From Dyella_B sp035503745 (GTDB lineage Bacteria; Pseudomonadota; Gammaproteobacteria; Xanthomonadales; Rhodanobacteraceae): a stretch of 64,000 nt of DNA. Shown here piece by piece: positions 8,117-16,608 of this stretch (within the stretch, counting starts at the first letter, position 1; each line of letters begins with the position of its first letter). Position numbers and translations under genes: made by a program. The notes beneath the pieces were generated by a model that was given only the letters and a program-made list of their open reading frames with translations, ran no database searches and was not told the DNA's origin. The DNA lies in NCBI RefSeq assembly GCF_035503745.1, contig NZ_DATJTC010000031.1, forward strand, positions 124,001-188,000, written 5' to 3'.

Positions 8117-9342
8117 CAAACCATCTCCCTGTGCGCCTGGGCCTTGGCTTCGAGCTTGGCGATGACGCCGCGGTGCACTTCATCCGGACCATCGGCCAGG
8201 CGCAATACACGCGCATACGCAAACAGCTGGGTCAGCGGAAAATCGTCGCAAAGGCCGGCGCCGCCGTGGATCTGGATGGCCGCGTCCGCCGCCTGTTGCG
8301 CCACGGCAGGCACCACCACCTTGATCTGCGAGATCAGCCCCAGTGCGGCCTTGGTGCCTTGCGTATCGAGCGTCCATGCCGTCTTCAAGGTAAGCAGGCG
8401 CGCCTGTTCGATCGCCATGCGCAGGTTCGCCACGATGTCCGGATTGCCGCCCAGATCCGCCAGGTGCTTGCCGAAGGCCTTGCGCGAGCGGGCGCGTTGG
8501 CACAGCAACGCGAGCGCACGTTCGGCCGCACCGATCGCGCGCATGCAGTGGTGGATGCGTCCGGGGCCCAGGCGCCCCTGCGCGATCTCGAAGCCGCGTC
8601 CGGGCCCGAGGATCACATGGCTCGCGGGTACGCGCACGTCGGTGAAACTCAGTTCGCCATGGCCGGAGGGTTCGTCGTAGTGATGAAACACCGGCAGCAT
8701 GCGTTCGATCTTCACGCCGGGCGCGTCGATTGGGCAGATCACCATCGCGTGCCGCTTGTGCGGTTCGGCGTCCGGATCGCTCAGGCCCATGAAGATGACG
8801 AAGCGGCAATGCGGATGGCCGGCGCCAGTGGTCCACCATTTGCGGCCGTTCAGTATCACCTCATCGCCATCGACGTGTGCGGTGGCACGCATGTTGGTGG
8901 CGTCCGAGGAAGCCACATCCGGTTCGGTCATGCAGAAAGCCGAGCGGATCTCGCCGTCCAGCAGCGGCTTCAACCAGCGCTCGCGCTGCTCGGCCGAGCC
9001 GTAGCGGTGCAGCACTTCCATGTTGCCGGTGTCGGGCGCGCTGCAGTTGAACACTTCGGGCGCGATGAAAGAGTGGCCCATGATTTCGGCCAGCGGCGCG
9101 TAGTCGGCGTTGCCCAGGCCCGCGCCGTATTCGGCATCGGGCAGGAACAGATTCCACAGCCGCGCCTGGCGCGCCTTGGCCTTGAGCGTTTCCATGATCG
9201 GCGGCTGGCGCCAGAAGCGGTGGTCGGCGTTACCGCTCAGCTCTGCCGCGTAGACCGCTTCGGCCGGCGCGATCTCTTCGCGCATAAAGCGGGCAAGCCG
9301 TTCGGCCAGGGCCTGGGTACGTTCGGAAGGCGCGAAATCCAA
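8116..9342 (-). CDS. Acyl-CoA dehydrogenase, ACAD10/11 or LvaC-like
   Basis: 408-residue flavoprotein of the acyl-CoA dehydrogenase family, first gene of a minus-strand operon. Recognisable blocks are CMTEPDVASSDATNM (FAD/substrate loop, around residue 140), NGRKWWTTGAGHP, GRIHHCMRAIG (around 260) and the C-terminal IHGGAGLCDDFPL with the adenine-binding Gly-Gly. In the ACAD10/11 pathway, this enzyme type acts on 4-phosphoacyl-CoA, eliminating phosphate and giving an enoyl-CoA that enters beta-oxidation. Translational coupling to the APH-type kinase gene (1-nt overlap) strongly supports that pairing. An acyl-CoA ligase is not seen in the window. Chain length of the substrate is unknown. Confidence 0.92.
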   Translation of the reverse strand: MDFAPSERTQALAERLARFMREEIAPAEAVYAAELSGNADHRFWRQPPIMETLKAKARQARLWNLFLPDAEYGAGLGNADYAPLAEIMGHSFIAPEVFNCSAPDTGNMEVLHRYGSAEQRERWLKPLLDGEIRSAFCMTEPDVASSDATNMRATAHVDGDEVILNGRKWWTTGAGHPHCRFVIFMGLSDPDAEPHKRHAMVICPIDAPGVKIERMLPVFHHYDEPSGHGELSFTDVRVPASHVILGPGRGFEIAQGRLGPGRIHHCMRAIGAAERALALLCQRARSRKAFGKHLADLGGNPDIVANLRMAIEQARLLTLKTAWTLDTQGTKAALGLISQIKVVVPAVAQQAADAAIQIHGGAGLCDDFPLTQLFAYARVLRLADGPDEVHRGVIAKLEAKAQAHREMV

Positions 9343-9408
9343 GGGGGTATCTCCTCAATCGGCTCAGCCTACGCCCTTCCAAGGGGATTATTGAAATGAA
9401 TATGTCTT

Positions 9409-9420
9409 ATAGGTACCTAT
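9409..9420. promoter_or_regulatory. Palindrome in the divergent acyl-CoA dehydrogenase/LysR promoter region
   Basis: ATAGGTACCTAT is a perfect 12-base palindrome in the 129-base gap between the divergent dehydrogenase operon and the LysR gene. Its position suits an operator, probably for the adjacent regulator. LysR proteins usually bind T-N11-A dyads, so a different regulator is also possible. The role is inferred from position and symmetry only. Confidence 0.4.
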
Positions 9421-9471
9421 CACTTTCATGCATGGCTTGGCGTATGCTGCAAGCGCTTAGCTGGAGCGCTT

Positions 9472-10392
9472 ATGGAACGCACCGACAGCCGCCTGGACCT
9501 CAATCTGTTCCGCGTACTGGACGCGATCTACACCTATGGCGGCGTCAGCGCGGCGGCGCGCGTGCTGCACCTCACGCAGCCGGCGGTGACCCACGCGCTC
9601 AAGCGCCTGCGCGACCACCTGGGCGATCCGCTGTTCATCCGCCAGGGCAATCGCCTGTTACCTACCGAAAAAGTGCGCACGATGATGCCCGCCGTGCAGG
9701 CACACCTGGAAGGCCTGCACGCCACCGCGCATGTGCAGCCGCATTTCGATCCGGCCCGGCTGGAGCTGGAATTCACCGTCGGCTTTCGCGACATTCTGGA
9801 ATCGATTGCGTTGCCCGCGCTGCTCAAGCGCATCGAGCGCGAAGCGCCGCGCGTACGGGTGGTAAGCCATCGCATCGCGGCCGGCGAAGTGGACCGGGAA
9901 ATGCGCGCGGGCACCTTGAGCCTGATCGTGGATCGCCCGCTGCGTGGCGGTCCCCAGATCATGAGCCGTCAGCTGGCCGAAGAAACCCTGGTGGTGGTCA
10001 TGCGCGCCGGCCATCCGCTGGCATCGTCACTGAAACGCAGCGACTACCTTGCCGCCCAGCACGTCACCGTGTCGCCGTTCGGAGAAATCGGCGCGCTCGA
10101 TGTTTTGCTTGGGCAGAGCGGCACGTTTCGCCAGATCCGGCTGGTGTGTCAGCACTATTTCTCCGCCTGCCAGATTGCTTCGGGCACCGACCTGCTGCTG
10201 ACCGTGCCGCGCTCGTATGCACTGCATTTGTCCTCGCTGCTGCCGATCGCGGTGCTGCCGCTGCCGATCAAGCTGAAGGCGTTTCCAATCGTGGCGTACT
10301 GGCATGCCTCGACGCATGACGATCCGGCGCATGCGTGGTTCAGGCGCTGCGTGATGGAAGCGATCGAGGCGGGGATTGCGCCGGTGCGGTAG
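9472..10392 (+). CDS. LysR family transcriptional regulator
   Basis: 306 residues. The N-terminal winged helix-turn-helix (about residues 8-67) reads NLFRVLDAIYTYGGVSAAARVL then LTQPAVTHALKRLR, a typical LysR recognition helix. The rest is a periplasmic-binding-protein-like effector domain. It is transcribed divergently from the acyl-CoA dehydrogenase/kinase/SDR operon with a short shared promoter region, the classical arrangement of a LysR regulator and its target, so it probably controls that operon in response to a pathway intermediate. The effector is unknown. Confidence 0.92.
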   Translation: MERTDSRLDLNLFRVLDAIYTYGGVSAAARVLHLTQPAVTHALKRLRDHLGDPLFIRQGNRLLPTEKVRTMMPAVQAHLEGLHATAHVQPHFDPARLELEFTVGFRDILESIALPALLKRIEREAPRVRVVSHRIAAGEVDREMRAGTLSLIVDRPLRGGPQIMSRQLAEETLVVVMRAGHPLASSLKRSDYLAAQHVTVSPFGEIGALDVLLGQSGTFRQIRLVCQHYFSACQIASGTDLLLTVPRSYALHLSSLLPIAVLPLPIKLKAFPIVAYWHASTHDDPAHAWFRRCVMEAIEAGIAPVR

Positions 10393-10461
10393 GCGAGGGT
10401 TTCTTTGATCGAAAATCGCGGTGTCGGGTGCGATGGAGGCCCACCACCCATCTCGCCCTCG

Positions 10462-10502
10462 CCGTCATGGCGGCCGGCACCGGAATGACGGTGAGGTGCC
10501 GG
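10462..10502. repeat. Overlapping inverted repeats between convergent genes
   Basis: CCGTCAT (10462-10468) pairs with ATGACGG (10485-10491), and CCGGCACC (10474-10481) pairs with GGTGCCGG (10495-10502), giving two mutually exclusive hairpins. They sit between the convergent LysR and plsB genes. The sequence resembles REP-like dispersed elements of related genomes (GTCATTCCGG type); no T-run follows. Confidence 0.45.
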
Positions 10503-10529
10503 TAACCGTTTGCCGCAGTCGGCAAGGGA

Positions 10530-13181
10530 TCAGTCCTTGTCCTGATCCTCGGGCGCATGGGCGTGCTCGTGCTCGCGATGCTCGAATTTAACGTGACGCG
10601 CGTGCAGCTCTTCGCTGGTGTTCGTTGCTTCGGCGGGAGCGGCCGCGGATTCGGCCTCGGCGGCGCGCTGGTTTTCTTTCTCGCTGTCGTTGCCGGTGAT
10701 CTTGAGGATGGCGTGGCGTATTTCGCGGGCCAGGATCACGCGCGCATCGCGCACCATGCCTTCCAGCACCGTGTCGTAGTCGAGCTTGCCCTCGTCGTCG
10801 GTCCACACCACGCGCCTTTCGCGCAATTTCTGGATGAAACCGCGGAACAGCGCCTTGTCGAAAAATTCCGGCGCGGACGGCTCGCTGAGCAGGCTCAGGC
10901 GCTGCGCAGTGAGGGTGCAGACGTTTTCCAGCTCGGCGGCGGTAATGGTGTGCGGACCGTTTTTCACCAGCGCGGCGATGGCGATGTAATAGCGCTCGAA
11001 CGCCTGGATCAGGCTGCGCGCGATCACTTTCAATTGATACGCCGCGTCGTCCTGGCCGGGGCCGCGTTCCAGCACCCGGCCTTCGCCGGTGGCTTCCAGC
11101 AAGCCCCGGCGCACGAAGAAATCGATGGTGGCCTGCAGCTGCGCGCCGAAGCCTTCCGAATCCCATGGCAGGAACAGCTCGCCCTGGATGAAGGGGTAGA
11201 TGATGCGGCCCAGGCGCAGGATCGATGCGCGCGACATGCGGCGATTGTTGAGGAAGCAGCAGGCCACCCACGCGGCGGGCGTGGTCAGGTGCAGCACGTT
11301 GTTGCGGAAGTAGCTCAGCAATACCGCCTGCTCGCTTTCCACCGTCAGCACGTCGCCCAGTGGATGGCGCACGCGCGTGATCCAGCTCATCTGCTCGCCG
11401 TAGGCGATGATCGCGGGCGGATCGAGCGGGGTGAACGTGACGCGGTCGGAATAGGGCAGCTCTTCCAGCAGCGCCTTCATCAGTTCCAGCTGCGCGAGCA
11501 GGTCGCTTTCGGCCATGGCGTGCTTGGGCGTGGCAAGCAGGGCCAGCGCGAGCAGGTTGATCGGGTTGACGTCCGCCGCGCGATTGATGTTGACCTGGAT
11601 CTTTTCCGCCAGCTCGTTGACCACGCCGTTGAACCACTCCGGCCTGGCCTCCGGATCGGTGGTGGTGTCGCGCCAGTTGGCCGCGGCGGCGTCGAGCAGG
11701 GGGGTCAGTTCGATCGGCTCGCCGAAATTCAGCGCGACGTGGCCGTAGCGCTGGCGCAGCACGCCGAGGCCGCGAATGAGGCCGATCAGCGATTCCTTTT
11801 CCTTGGGCTTGCCCGACAGCTCGCCGATGTAGCTTTTGCCCTCCATCAGCTTTTCGTAGCCGATGTAGACCGGCTGGAACAGCACCGGGCGACGTGGCGC
11901 GCGCAGGAAGGCGCGCAAGGTCATTACCAGCAGGCCCGCGCGCGGCGCGAGCAGCCGGCCGGTGCGCGAGCGGCCGCCTTCGATGAAGTATTCCATCGGC
12001 ACGCCGCGGTCGATCAGCTGCGCCATGTATTCCTTGAACACCACCGAATACAGCGCGTTGCCCTTGAAGCTGCGGCGCAGGAAGAACGCGCCGCCGCGGC
12101 GCAGGATCGGGCCGATCAGCGGCAGGTTGAGGTTGACGCCCGCCGCGATGTGCGGCACCACCACGCCCGATGCATGCAGCTGATAGGACATCAGCAGGTA
12201 GTCGGCATGGCTGCGATGGGTGGGCACGTACACCACTTCGTAGCCGGGCGCGGCCGCACGCGCCTTGTCGAAGTGGTGCATGGTGATGCCGTCGTACAGC
12301 TTGTTCCAGAAGTTGCGCAGCAGGAACGAGGCCGAGCGCACCACTGGGTGCGAATAGTCGGCGGCGATCTCCAGCACCATTTTGTAGGCGTGTTCCCAGG
12401 CCTTGGCGTAGGGAACGTTTTCCTTGGCCGCATTGGCGGCGATGGCGGCGCGCACGGGCTCGGCGTTGAGCACGGCATCGACCATGGTGCGGCGGTGCGA
12501 AAGGTCCGGGCCGATCACCGCGGCGCGGATGCGGCGGAAGTGCGTGCGCAGCACGCGCGCGATCTTGCGCGCGAAGCGTTCGGGGCGGATGTCGCCCGCC
12601 TCATTCATCACGCTGCGCAGCGATACGGGCGCTGAGAAGTGCACCACCGTGTCGCGTCCGTTGAGCAGCAGGGCGAGCATGCGGCGGAAGCGGCCGACCA
12701 CCACCCAGTTTTCCGCGAACAGCACACTGAACCAGCCCGACTCGCGCGAGGGCGCGCGGCCGACGTAGATCGACACCGGCACGATCTGCACGTCGCGCTC
12801 AGGGAACCCTTCCAGCGAGCGGATCAGTTGGCCGAGGGGTTCGTTTGGCGATCGCTGTCGGTTGCGTCCGAAGATCCAGCCGTCGCGGCGCGCCAGCGCG
12901 AACACCGAGCGCTTGCGGCGCGTATGCGCCAGCGGCTGCATGGGGCTGGGCAGGCCGGCTTCGCGGCAGGCGCGCTCCAGGATCAGCCCGTCGGAAAGAC
13001 CGTCGCGCTCGATCACGTAGCAGACCGGCGCATCCCCTTGCAGCAGGCCGGCCGGTTCGGCCGGATCGCGGCGGATGTGGATCCACGGTTCCAGCAGGTG
13101 CCCGGTGAGGTTGAACCACCACGGGGCGCGGCTGCGGTAACTGGATGGAGCGGTCGAGGTGCCGGTCTTCATGTTCCACAT
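10530..13181 (-). CDS. plsB: Glycerol-3-phosphate 1-O-acyltransferase PlsB
   Basis: 883-residue inner-membrane acyltransferase that transfers an acyl chain from acyl-ACP or acyl-CoA to position 1 of glycerol-3-phosphate, the first step of phospholipid synthesis. The acyltransferase motifs are clear: THRSHADYLL (HX4D catalytic pair, about residue 319), GAFFLRRSFKGNALY, and EGGRSRTGR for glycerol-phosphate binding, followed by a P-x-x-I-Y block (LFQPVYIGYEKLMEGKSY). It is somewhat longer than the E. coli enzyme (about 807 residues), with an acidic/His-rich C-terminal tail. ATG 13181 (MWNMKTG) or ATG 13172 are preferred over an upstream TTG at 13229, whose extra residues look unlike PlsB. Confidence 0.95.
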   Translation of the reverse strand: MWNMKTGTSTAPSSYRSRAPWWFNLTGHLLEPWIHIRRDPAEPAGLLQGDAPVCYVIERDGLSDGLILERACREAGLPSPMQPLAHTRRKRSVFALARRDGWIFGRNRQRSPNEPLGQLIRSLEGFPERDVQIVPVSIYVGRAPSRESGWFSVLFAENWVVVGRFRRMLALLLNGRDTVVHFSAPVSLRSVMNEAGDIRPERFARKIARVLRTHFRRIRAAVIGPDLSHRRTMVDAVLNAEPVRAAIAANAAKENVPYAKAWEHAYKMVLEIAADYSHPVVRSASFLLRNFWNKLYDGITMHHFDKARAAAPGYEVVYVPTHRSHADYLLMSYQLHASGVVVPHIAAGVNLNLPLIGPILRRGGAFFLRRSFKGNALYSVVFKEYMAQLIDRGVPMEYFIEGGRSRTGRLLAPRAGLLVMTLRAFLRAPRRPVLFQPVYIGYEKLMEGKSYIGELSGKPKEKESLIGLIRGLGVLRQRYGHVALNFGEPIELTPLLDAAAANWRDTTTDPEARPEWFNGVVNELAEKIQVNINRAADVNPINLLALALLATPKHAMAESDLLAQLELMKALLEELPYSDRVTFTPLDPPAIIAYGEQMSWITRVRHPLGDVLTVESEQAVLLSYFRNNVLHLTTPAAWVACCFLNNRRMSRASILRLGRIIYPFIQGELFLPWDSEGFGAQLQATIDFFVRRGLLEATGEGRVLERGPGQDDAAYQLKVIARSLIQAFERYYIAIAALVKNGPHTITAAELENVCTLTAQRLSLLSEPSAPEFFDKALFRGFIQKLRERRVVWTDDEGKLDYDTVLEGMVRDARVILAREIRHAILKITGNDSEKENQRAAEAESAAAPAEATNTSEELHARHVKFEHREHEHAHAPEDQDKD

Positions 13182-13335
13182 GCCCCGTGCTGCCCAAGGG
13201 GTAACGAAGGCAGACGTGCCGATGCGCAACCGGGCGGCAGCGCAGGATCGCGGTCGCTCGGGCGCGGGGCGGGGTGTTTGGAACGTGAAGACAGGCGGCT
13301 AGGCATCGGCATAGTGTAGCGGGACGGCGCTCAGC

Positions 13336-14331
13336 TCACGGTTTGGCGGCTAGCGCCGGCGGTGTCGAGGCTGCCTTGGCCGATGCCGGTGCGAAGACCG
13401 GCGCGGCGGCGCTGCTGGCCGGCGCCACGGACGGCGCCGTGCTGCTCGCCGGGGCCGGATGCAGCGATTGCTGGTGTTGCGCACGTGCGCTGTTGATCAG
13501 GTCCTGGCTGTACCAGCGCCCATCCACCTGCACTAACTGCGAGGACGCGCTGAGCGGTTTGCCGAGCAAGGTGTAGTCGATCTTCACGGTCGCGTGATCG
13601 TGATCGACGTTCTGGCTGGAGACCTTCACCGAGTTCAAGGTGTCATCGACCGACAGGCCATAGATCGTCAATAACTGCTTGATGCCGCCGTAGGCGATCG
13701 AGTACTGCTTCATGGCGGTATCGAAATCCATGTTCTGCAGCTGGTCGGGGCTCTTCAAGTCGAGCTGGCGCGCGGTGGTCACCACCACGCCCACGGCCTG
13801 CTTGGCCTTGTCCTGGTCGAACCACGGCGTCTGCTGCGCCCATGGCAGCAGCACGTTGAGCGCGTCGCGCGCCTGCTGCTTCTGGTCTTCGGTCAACGTC
13901 TTGCTTTGCGCGATGCCGGTGGTGAGGATGGCCTGGCCAATGCCGATCATCACCGGCAGCTGGTCGTGGTACTGCTGTTCCATCTGCGCCAGCTTGGGTT
14001 GCAACTGCTGGTAGAGCTTGGCTTGCGCATCGGGCTCGGTGAGCTGCTGCACGGCGCTGGCGAAGCGGGCACGCTCCTCGTCGGTGATCGGCTTGTGATC
14101 CATCGGCTGCAGTTTCCAGTCGGCGCGCAGGTTGGCGTAATCGGCCGCGGGCAGCGCCTGTTTCCAGAAGCCGGCGAAATCGCCGTTCTTGATCAACGTC
14201 ACGGATTGCTCGACGGCCGCTTCCGGCGTGGCGCCGCCGGGTGCCGTGGAGGCTTCTTCCTTGTTGTGGCAGGCGACCAGCGCAAGCGTCGCCAAAAGCA
14301 GCATGCTGCAGCTAAGTGTCTGAAAACGCAT
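13336..14331 (-). CDS. Putative lipoprotein of unknown function
   Basis: 331 residues. A signal peptide ends in lipobox LVAC (Cys21), predicting an anchored periplasmic or outer-membrane lipoprotein. The middle (about 40-270) is Gln-rich and mostly helical, and the C-terminal 50 residues are an Ala/Pro/Ser-rich low-complexity tail. Segments such as SVTLIKNGDFAGFWKQALP and VKIDYTLLGKPL resemble proteins with NTF2/DUF-type folds that hold a lipoprotein scaffold, but no named family is recognised. It stands alone, downstream of a terminator and upstream of plsB on the same strand. Confidence 0.8.
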   Translation of the reverse strand: MRFQTLSCSMLLLATLALVACHNKEEASTAPGGATPEAAVEQSVTLIKNGDFAGFWKQALPAADYANLRADWKLQPMDHKPITDEERARFASAVQQLTEPDAQAKLYQQLQPKLAQMEQQYHDQLPVMIGIGQAILTTGIAQSKTLTEDQKQQARDALNVLLPWAQQTPWFDQDKAKQAVGVVVTTARQLDLKSPDQLQNMDFDTAMKQYSIAYGGIKQLLTIYGLSVDDTLNSVKVSSQNVDHDHATVKIDYTLLGKPLSASSQLVQVDGRWYSQDLINSARAQHQQSLHPAPASSTAPSVAPASSAAAPVFAPASAKAASTPPALAAKP

Positions 14332-14393
14332 GGAATATCTCGCTCAGTAGGGCGGTAACCTGCGGCGGGGCAGGCGTGGGCTGGCGGTAGATC

Positions 14394-14430
14394 TTAAAGA
14401 AAACCCCACGGGCGTTGGGCCTCGCGGGGT
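14394..14430 (-). terminator. Rho-independent terminator (minus strand)
   Basis: On the minus strand ACCCCGCG (14430-14423) pairs with CGTGGGGT (14410-14403), with one G-U pair, and is followed by TTTCTTT. It lies about 140 bases past the stop of the acid phosphatase gene and before the lipoprotein gene start, so it should end the phosphatase transcript. Confidence 0.65.
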
Positions 14431-14568
14431 GATGCCGGCATTGCCGGAAGGGAAATGGCCAGGCCCGCAGTGAATTGGAGGTCAGCAGGTTCCGGCCGGG
14501 CCATGATACGGGCCTATTCGAGTTCAGGCAATACTTTAGATGTAATCACATAAGTATTTGATATTTAA

Positions 14569-15477
14569 TCATTCTATGCGCAAGGCGTCGATCTTCTGCT
14601 GCCGCCGCTGGTCGCGCGGGGTGCTCCAATCATTGTTGAACAGGGCCGGCTCCCACGAGCCGTAGGTCGGGTTGGGCAGCACGAACCAGCGGCGGCCGAT
14701 CCAGTCCAGATAGGGCGCAATCGCCTGCACGCGGCCGGCCCGGGTGTTGCTGAGCACGGTGACGAAATCGCCGAGCTGGTCGCCGAACTGCATCAGCACG
14801 CGATAGTGCTGGCCGACCAGCTGGCGGCGGCAGTTCTTTTCGGTGCCGACCTGATCGCAGCCCTTGAGGATGGTGCCAAGGCCCAGGAACGCCTGCGGGC
14901 CGGACACGGGCAGGCCCACCTTGCGCAGGTTGTCAATGGTGGCGGCATCCAGATCCTGCGAGCGGTTGGAGATGTAGATCACCGCCACGCCATGCTTGGC
15001 CGCGAACTGCGTGAAGGCGACCGCGCCGGGCAGGGCGCGTGCATGTTCTTCCTTGCACCAGGCGGCCCAGTCCGCTTCGTTGAATTCCCCACCGCTGCGG
15101 ATCAGGCGCGCCTGGTAGGGCGAGTTGTCGAGCACGGTTTCATCGATGTCCAGGATGACGGCGGGCTTGAGGTTTTTGTACGGCGTCAGGCGGTCATCCT
15201 TGGGCAGCGCATCCCACTGCTTGTCCTTGATCGCCGCCAGCAACTGCGACTGCGCGTCGCGGAAGGTTTCCAGGTAGATCAGGTCGTGTTCGGGCGCGGT
15301 CTGCGTCCATGCGACGGCGTTGAGGTTGTCGTCGGGGCGCACCGGCGGCGGCGCAAGCGGCGCGGCCGGCGGCGTGGCTGCAGCCGGCGCCGGCATGGGC
15401 GCTGCATGAGGGGCCTGGCTGGCACAACCGCAAAGCGCGAACAACGAGCCCATCAGCATGGGCAGGATCTTGGACAT
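14569..15477 (-). CDS. HAD-superfamily acid phosphatase lipoprotein (class B / e(P4) type)
   Basis: 302-residue exported phosphatase. The signal peptide ends in a Cys18 lipobox (LCGC), followed by an Ala/Pro linker. The catalytic DIDET motif has nucleophile Asp110 and acid/base Asp112, and VIYISNRSQDLD with the motif II Thr/Ser region follows; a later Asp-rich block (MQFGDQLGDF) is motif III. This matches the acid phosphatase class B/5'-nucleotidase e(P4) group, which dephosphorylates nucleotides and other phosphomonoesters in the periplasm or at the outer membrane. ATG 15477 has AGGG upstream; ATG 15498 would add seven residues before the signal sequence and is less likely. Confidence 0.88.
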   Translation of the reverse strand: MSKILPMLMGSLFALCGCASQAPHAAPMPAPAAATPPAAPLAPPPVRPDDNLNAVAWTQTAPEHDLIYLETFRDAQSQLLAAIKDKQWDALPKDDRLTPYKNLKPAVILDIDETVLDNSPYQARLIRSGGEFNEADWAAWCKEEHARALPGAVAFTQFAAKHGVAVIYISNRSQDLDAATIDNLRKVGLPVSGPQAFLGLGTILKGCDQVGTEKNCRRQLVGQHYRVLMQFGDQLGDFVTVLSNTRAGRVQAIAPYLDWIGRRWFVLPNPTYGSWEPALFNNDWSTPRDQRRQQKIDALRIE

Positions 15478-15577
15478 GGAGCACCCTGTGGAAGACATGA
15501 AGAAATAAACGTGCGTAGTCAGGATGGCGAAAGTTTATGACAGACTTGCCAGTACCTGATTTTCAGAGCAAGTGTCG

Positions 15578-16597
15578 ATGCCTGTCTCCCTCGATCCTAC
15601 GCGCGGCATTCGCATCGCCAGCTACGTGCTGGCCGCCGTCGCGATGCTGCTGGTGCTGGAAATACGCCTGTTGCCGGCCTTGTTCGCGGGTCTGCTGGTG
15701 TATGAGCTGGTACACGCGATGACACCGCTGCTGGGTCGGCGTATTTCCGGCGAGCGTGCGCGCCTGGTGGTCGTGACGGGGCTGGGCGTGATCGTGGTGG
15801 GGCTGCTGACCTTGCTGGTGGTTGCGCTGATCAGCTTCTTCCGCAAGGAAATCGGCAACCCGGACCTGATGTGGCAGCAGCAGCTGATGCCGATGGTGGA
15901 GAAGGCGCGCCAGCAATTGCCCGCCACGCTCACCGGCTGGCTGCCCGACAGCGTGGACGAACTGCGCGTGATGGCGCTGGATCTCACCCGCAAGCACGCA
16001 CTGAGTTTGCAGATGGCGGGCAAGGAAACCGTGCGCGTGCTGGTGCGCATCGTCATCGGCCTGGCGCTGGGCGCGCTGGTGGCGCTCAATCGCGAGCGTC
16101 CGTCGCATCAGGTCGGGCCACTGGCCGCCGCGCTGGGCGAGCGTTGCCAGCATCTGGCCGAAGCCTTCCACAATATCGTGTTCGCGCAGATCAAGATCTC
16201 GCTGATCAACACCCTCGCCACGGCGGTGTTTCTGCTGGGCGTGCTGCCGTTGATGGATATCCACGTGCCGCTGGCCAAGACGCTGGTCGTGCTGACCTTC
16301 ATCGCCGGCCTGCTGCCGGTGATCGGCAACCTGATTTCCAATACCGCCGTGACGATCGCCGCGCTGTCGGTGTCGGTATGGGTGGCGGCCGCCTCGCTCG
16401 GTTTCCTGATCGTGATCCACAAGCTGGAGTATTTCCTCAACGCGCAGATCATCGGCACGCAGATCCGCGCCCGCTCGTGGGAACTGCTGGTGGCGATGCT
16501 GGTGATGGAGGCGGCATTTGGCCTGTCGGGACTGGTCGCGGCGCCGATCTACTATGCCTACCTGAAGAGCGAGCTGGAAACCGAAGGGATGATCTGA
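15578..16597 (+). CDS. AI-2E family transporter (PF01594-type membrane protein)
   Basis: 339-residue polytopic inner-membrane protein with about eight hydrophobic segments, matching the AI-2E/PerM family. Characteristic regions include IASYVLAAVAMLLVLE at the N-terminus, the long soluble region about residues 90-150, PLAKTLVVLTFIAGLLPVIGNL and the C-terminal AQIIGTQIRARSWELL that is conserved in the family. Members export or permeate small molecules and some are Na+/H+ antiporters; the AI-2 link is proven only for a few. ATG 15578 is favoured (AGAG 9 bases upstream) over GTG 15572. It is convergent with bluB and divergent from the acid phosphatase gene. Confidence 0.88.
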   Translation: MPVSLDPTRGIRIASYVLAAVAMLLVLEIRLLPALFAGLLVYELVHAMTPLLGRRISGERARLVVVTGLGVIVVGLLTLLVVALISFFRKEIGNPDLMWQQQLMPMVEKARQQLPATLTGWLPDSVDELRVMALDLTRKHALSLQMAGKETVRVLVRIVIGLALGALVALNRERPSHQVGPLAAALGERCQHLAEAFHNIVFAQIKISLINTLATAVFLLGVLPLMDIHVPLAKTLVVLTFIAGLLPVIGNLISNTAVTIAALSVSVWVAAASLGFLIVIHKLEYFLNAQIIGTQIRARSWELLVAMLVMEAAFGLSGLVAAPIYYAYLKSELETEGMI

Positions 16598-16608
16598 GCG
16601 CGTTGCGC

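Noticed and set aside
10557..12635. 692-residue plus-strand frame opposite plsB
   Set aside because: Composition is low-complexity and His/Gln/Arg/Val biased, as expected for a frame antisense to a GC-rich gene; PlsB motifs are on the other strand.
13182..13229. TTG start of plsB at 13229
   Set aside because: Adds 16 residues unlike PlsB and a rare start codon; ATG 13181 or 13172 is sufficient.
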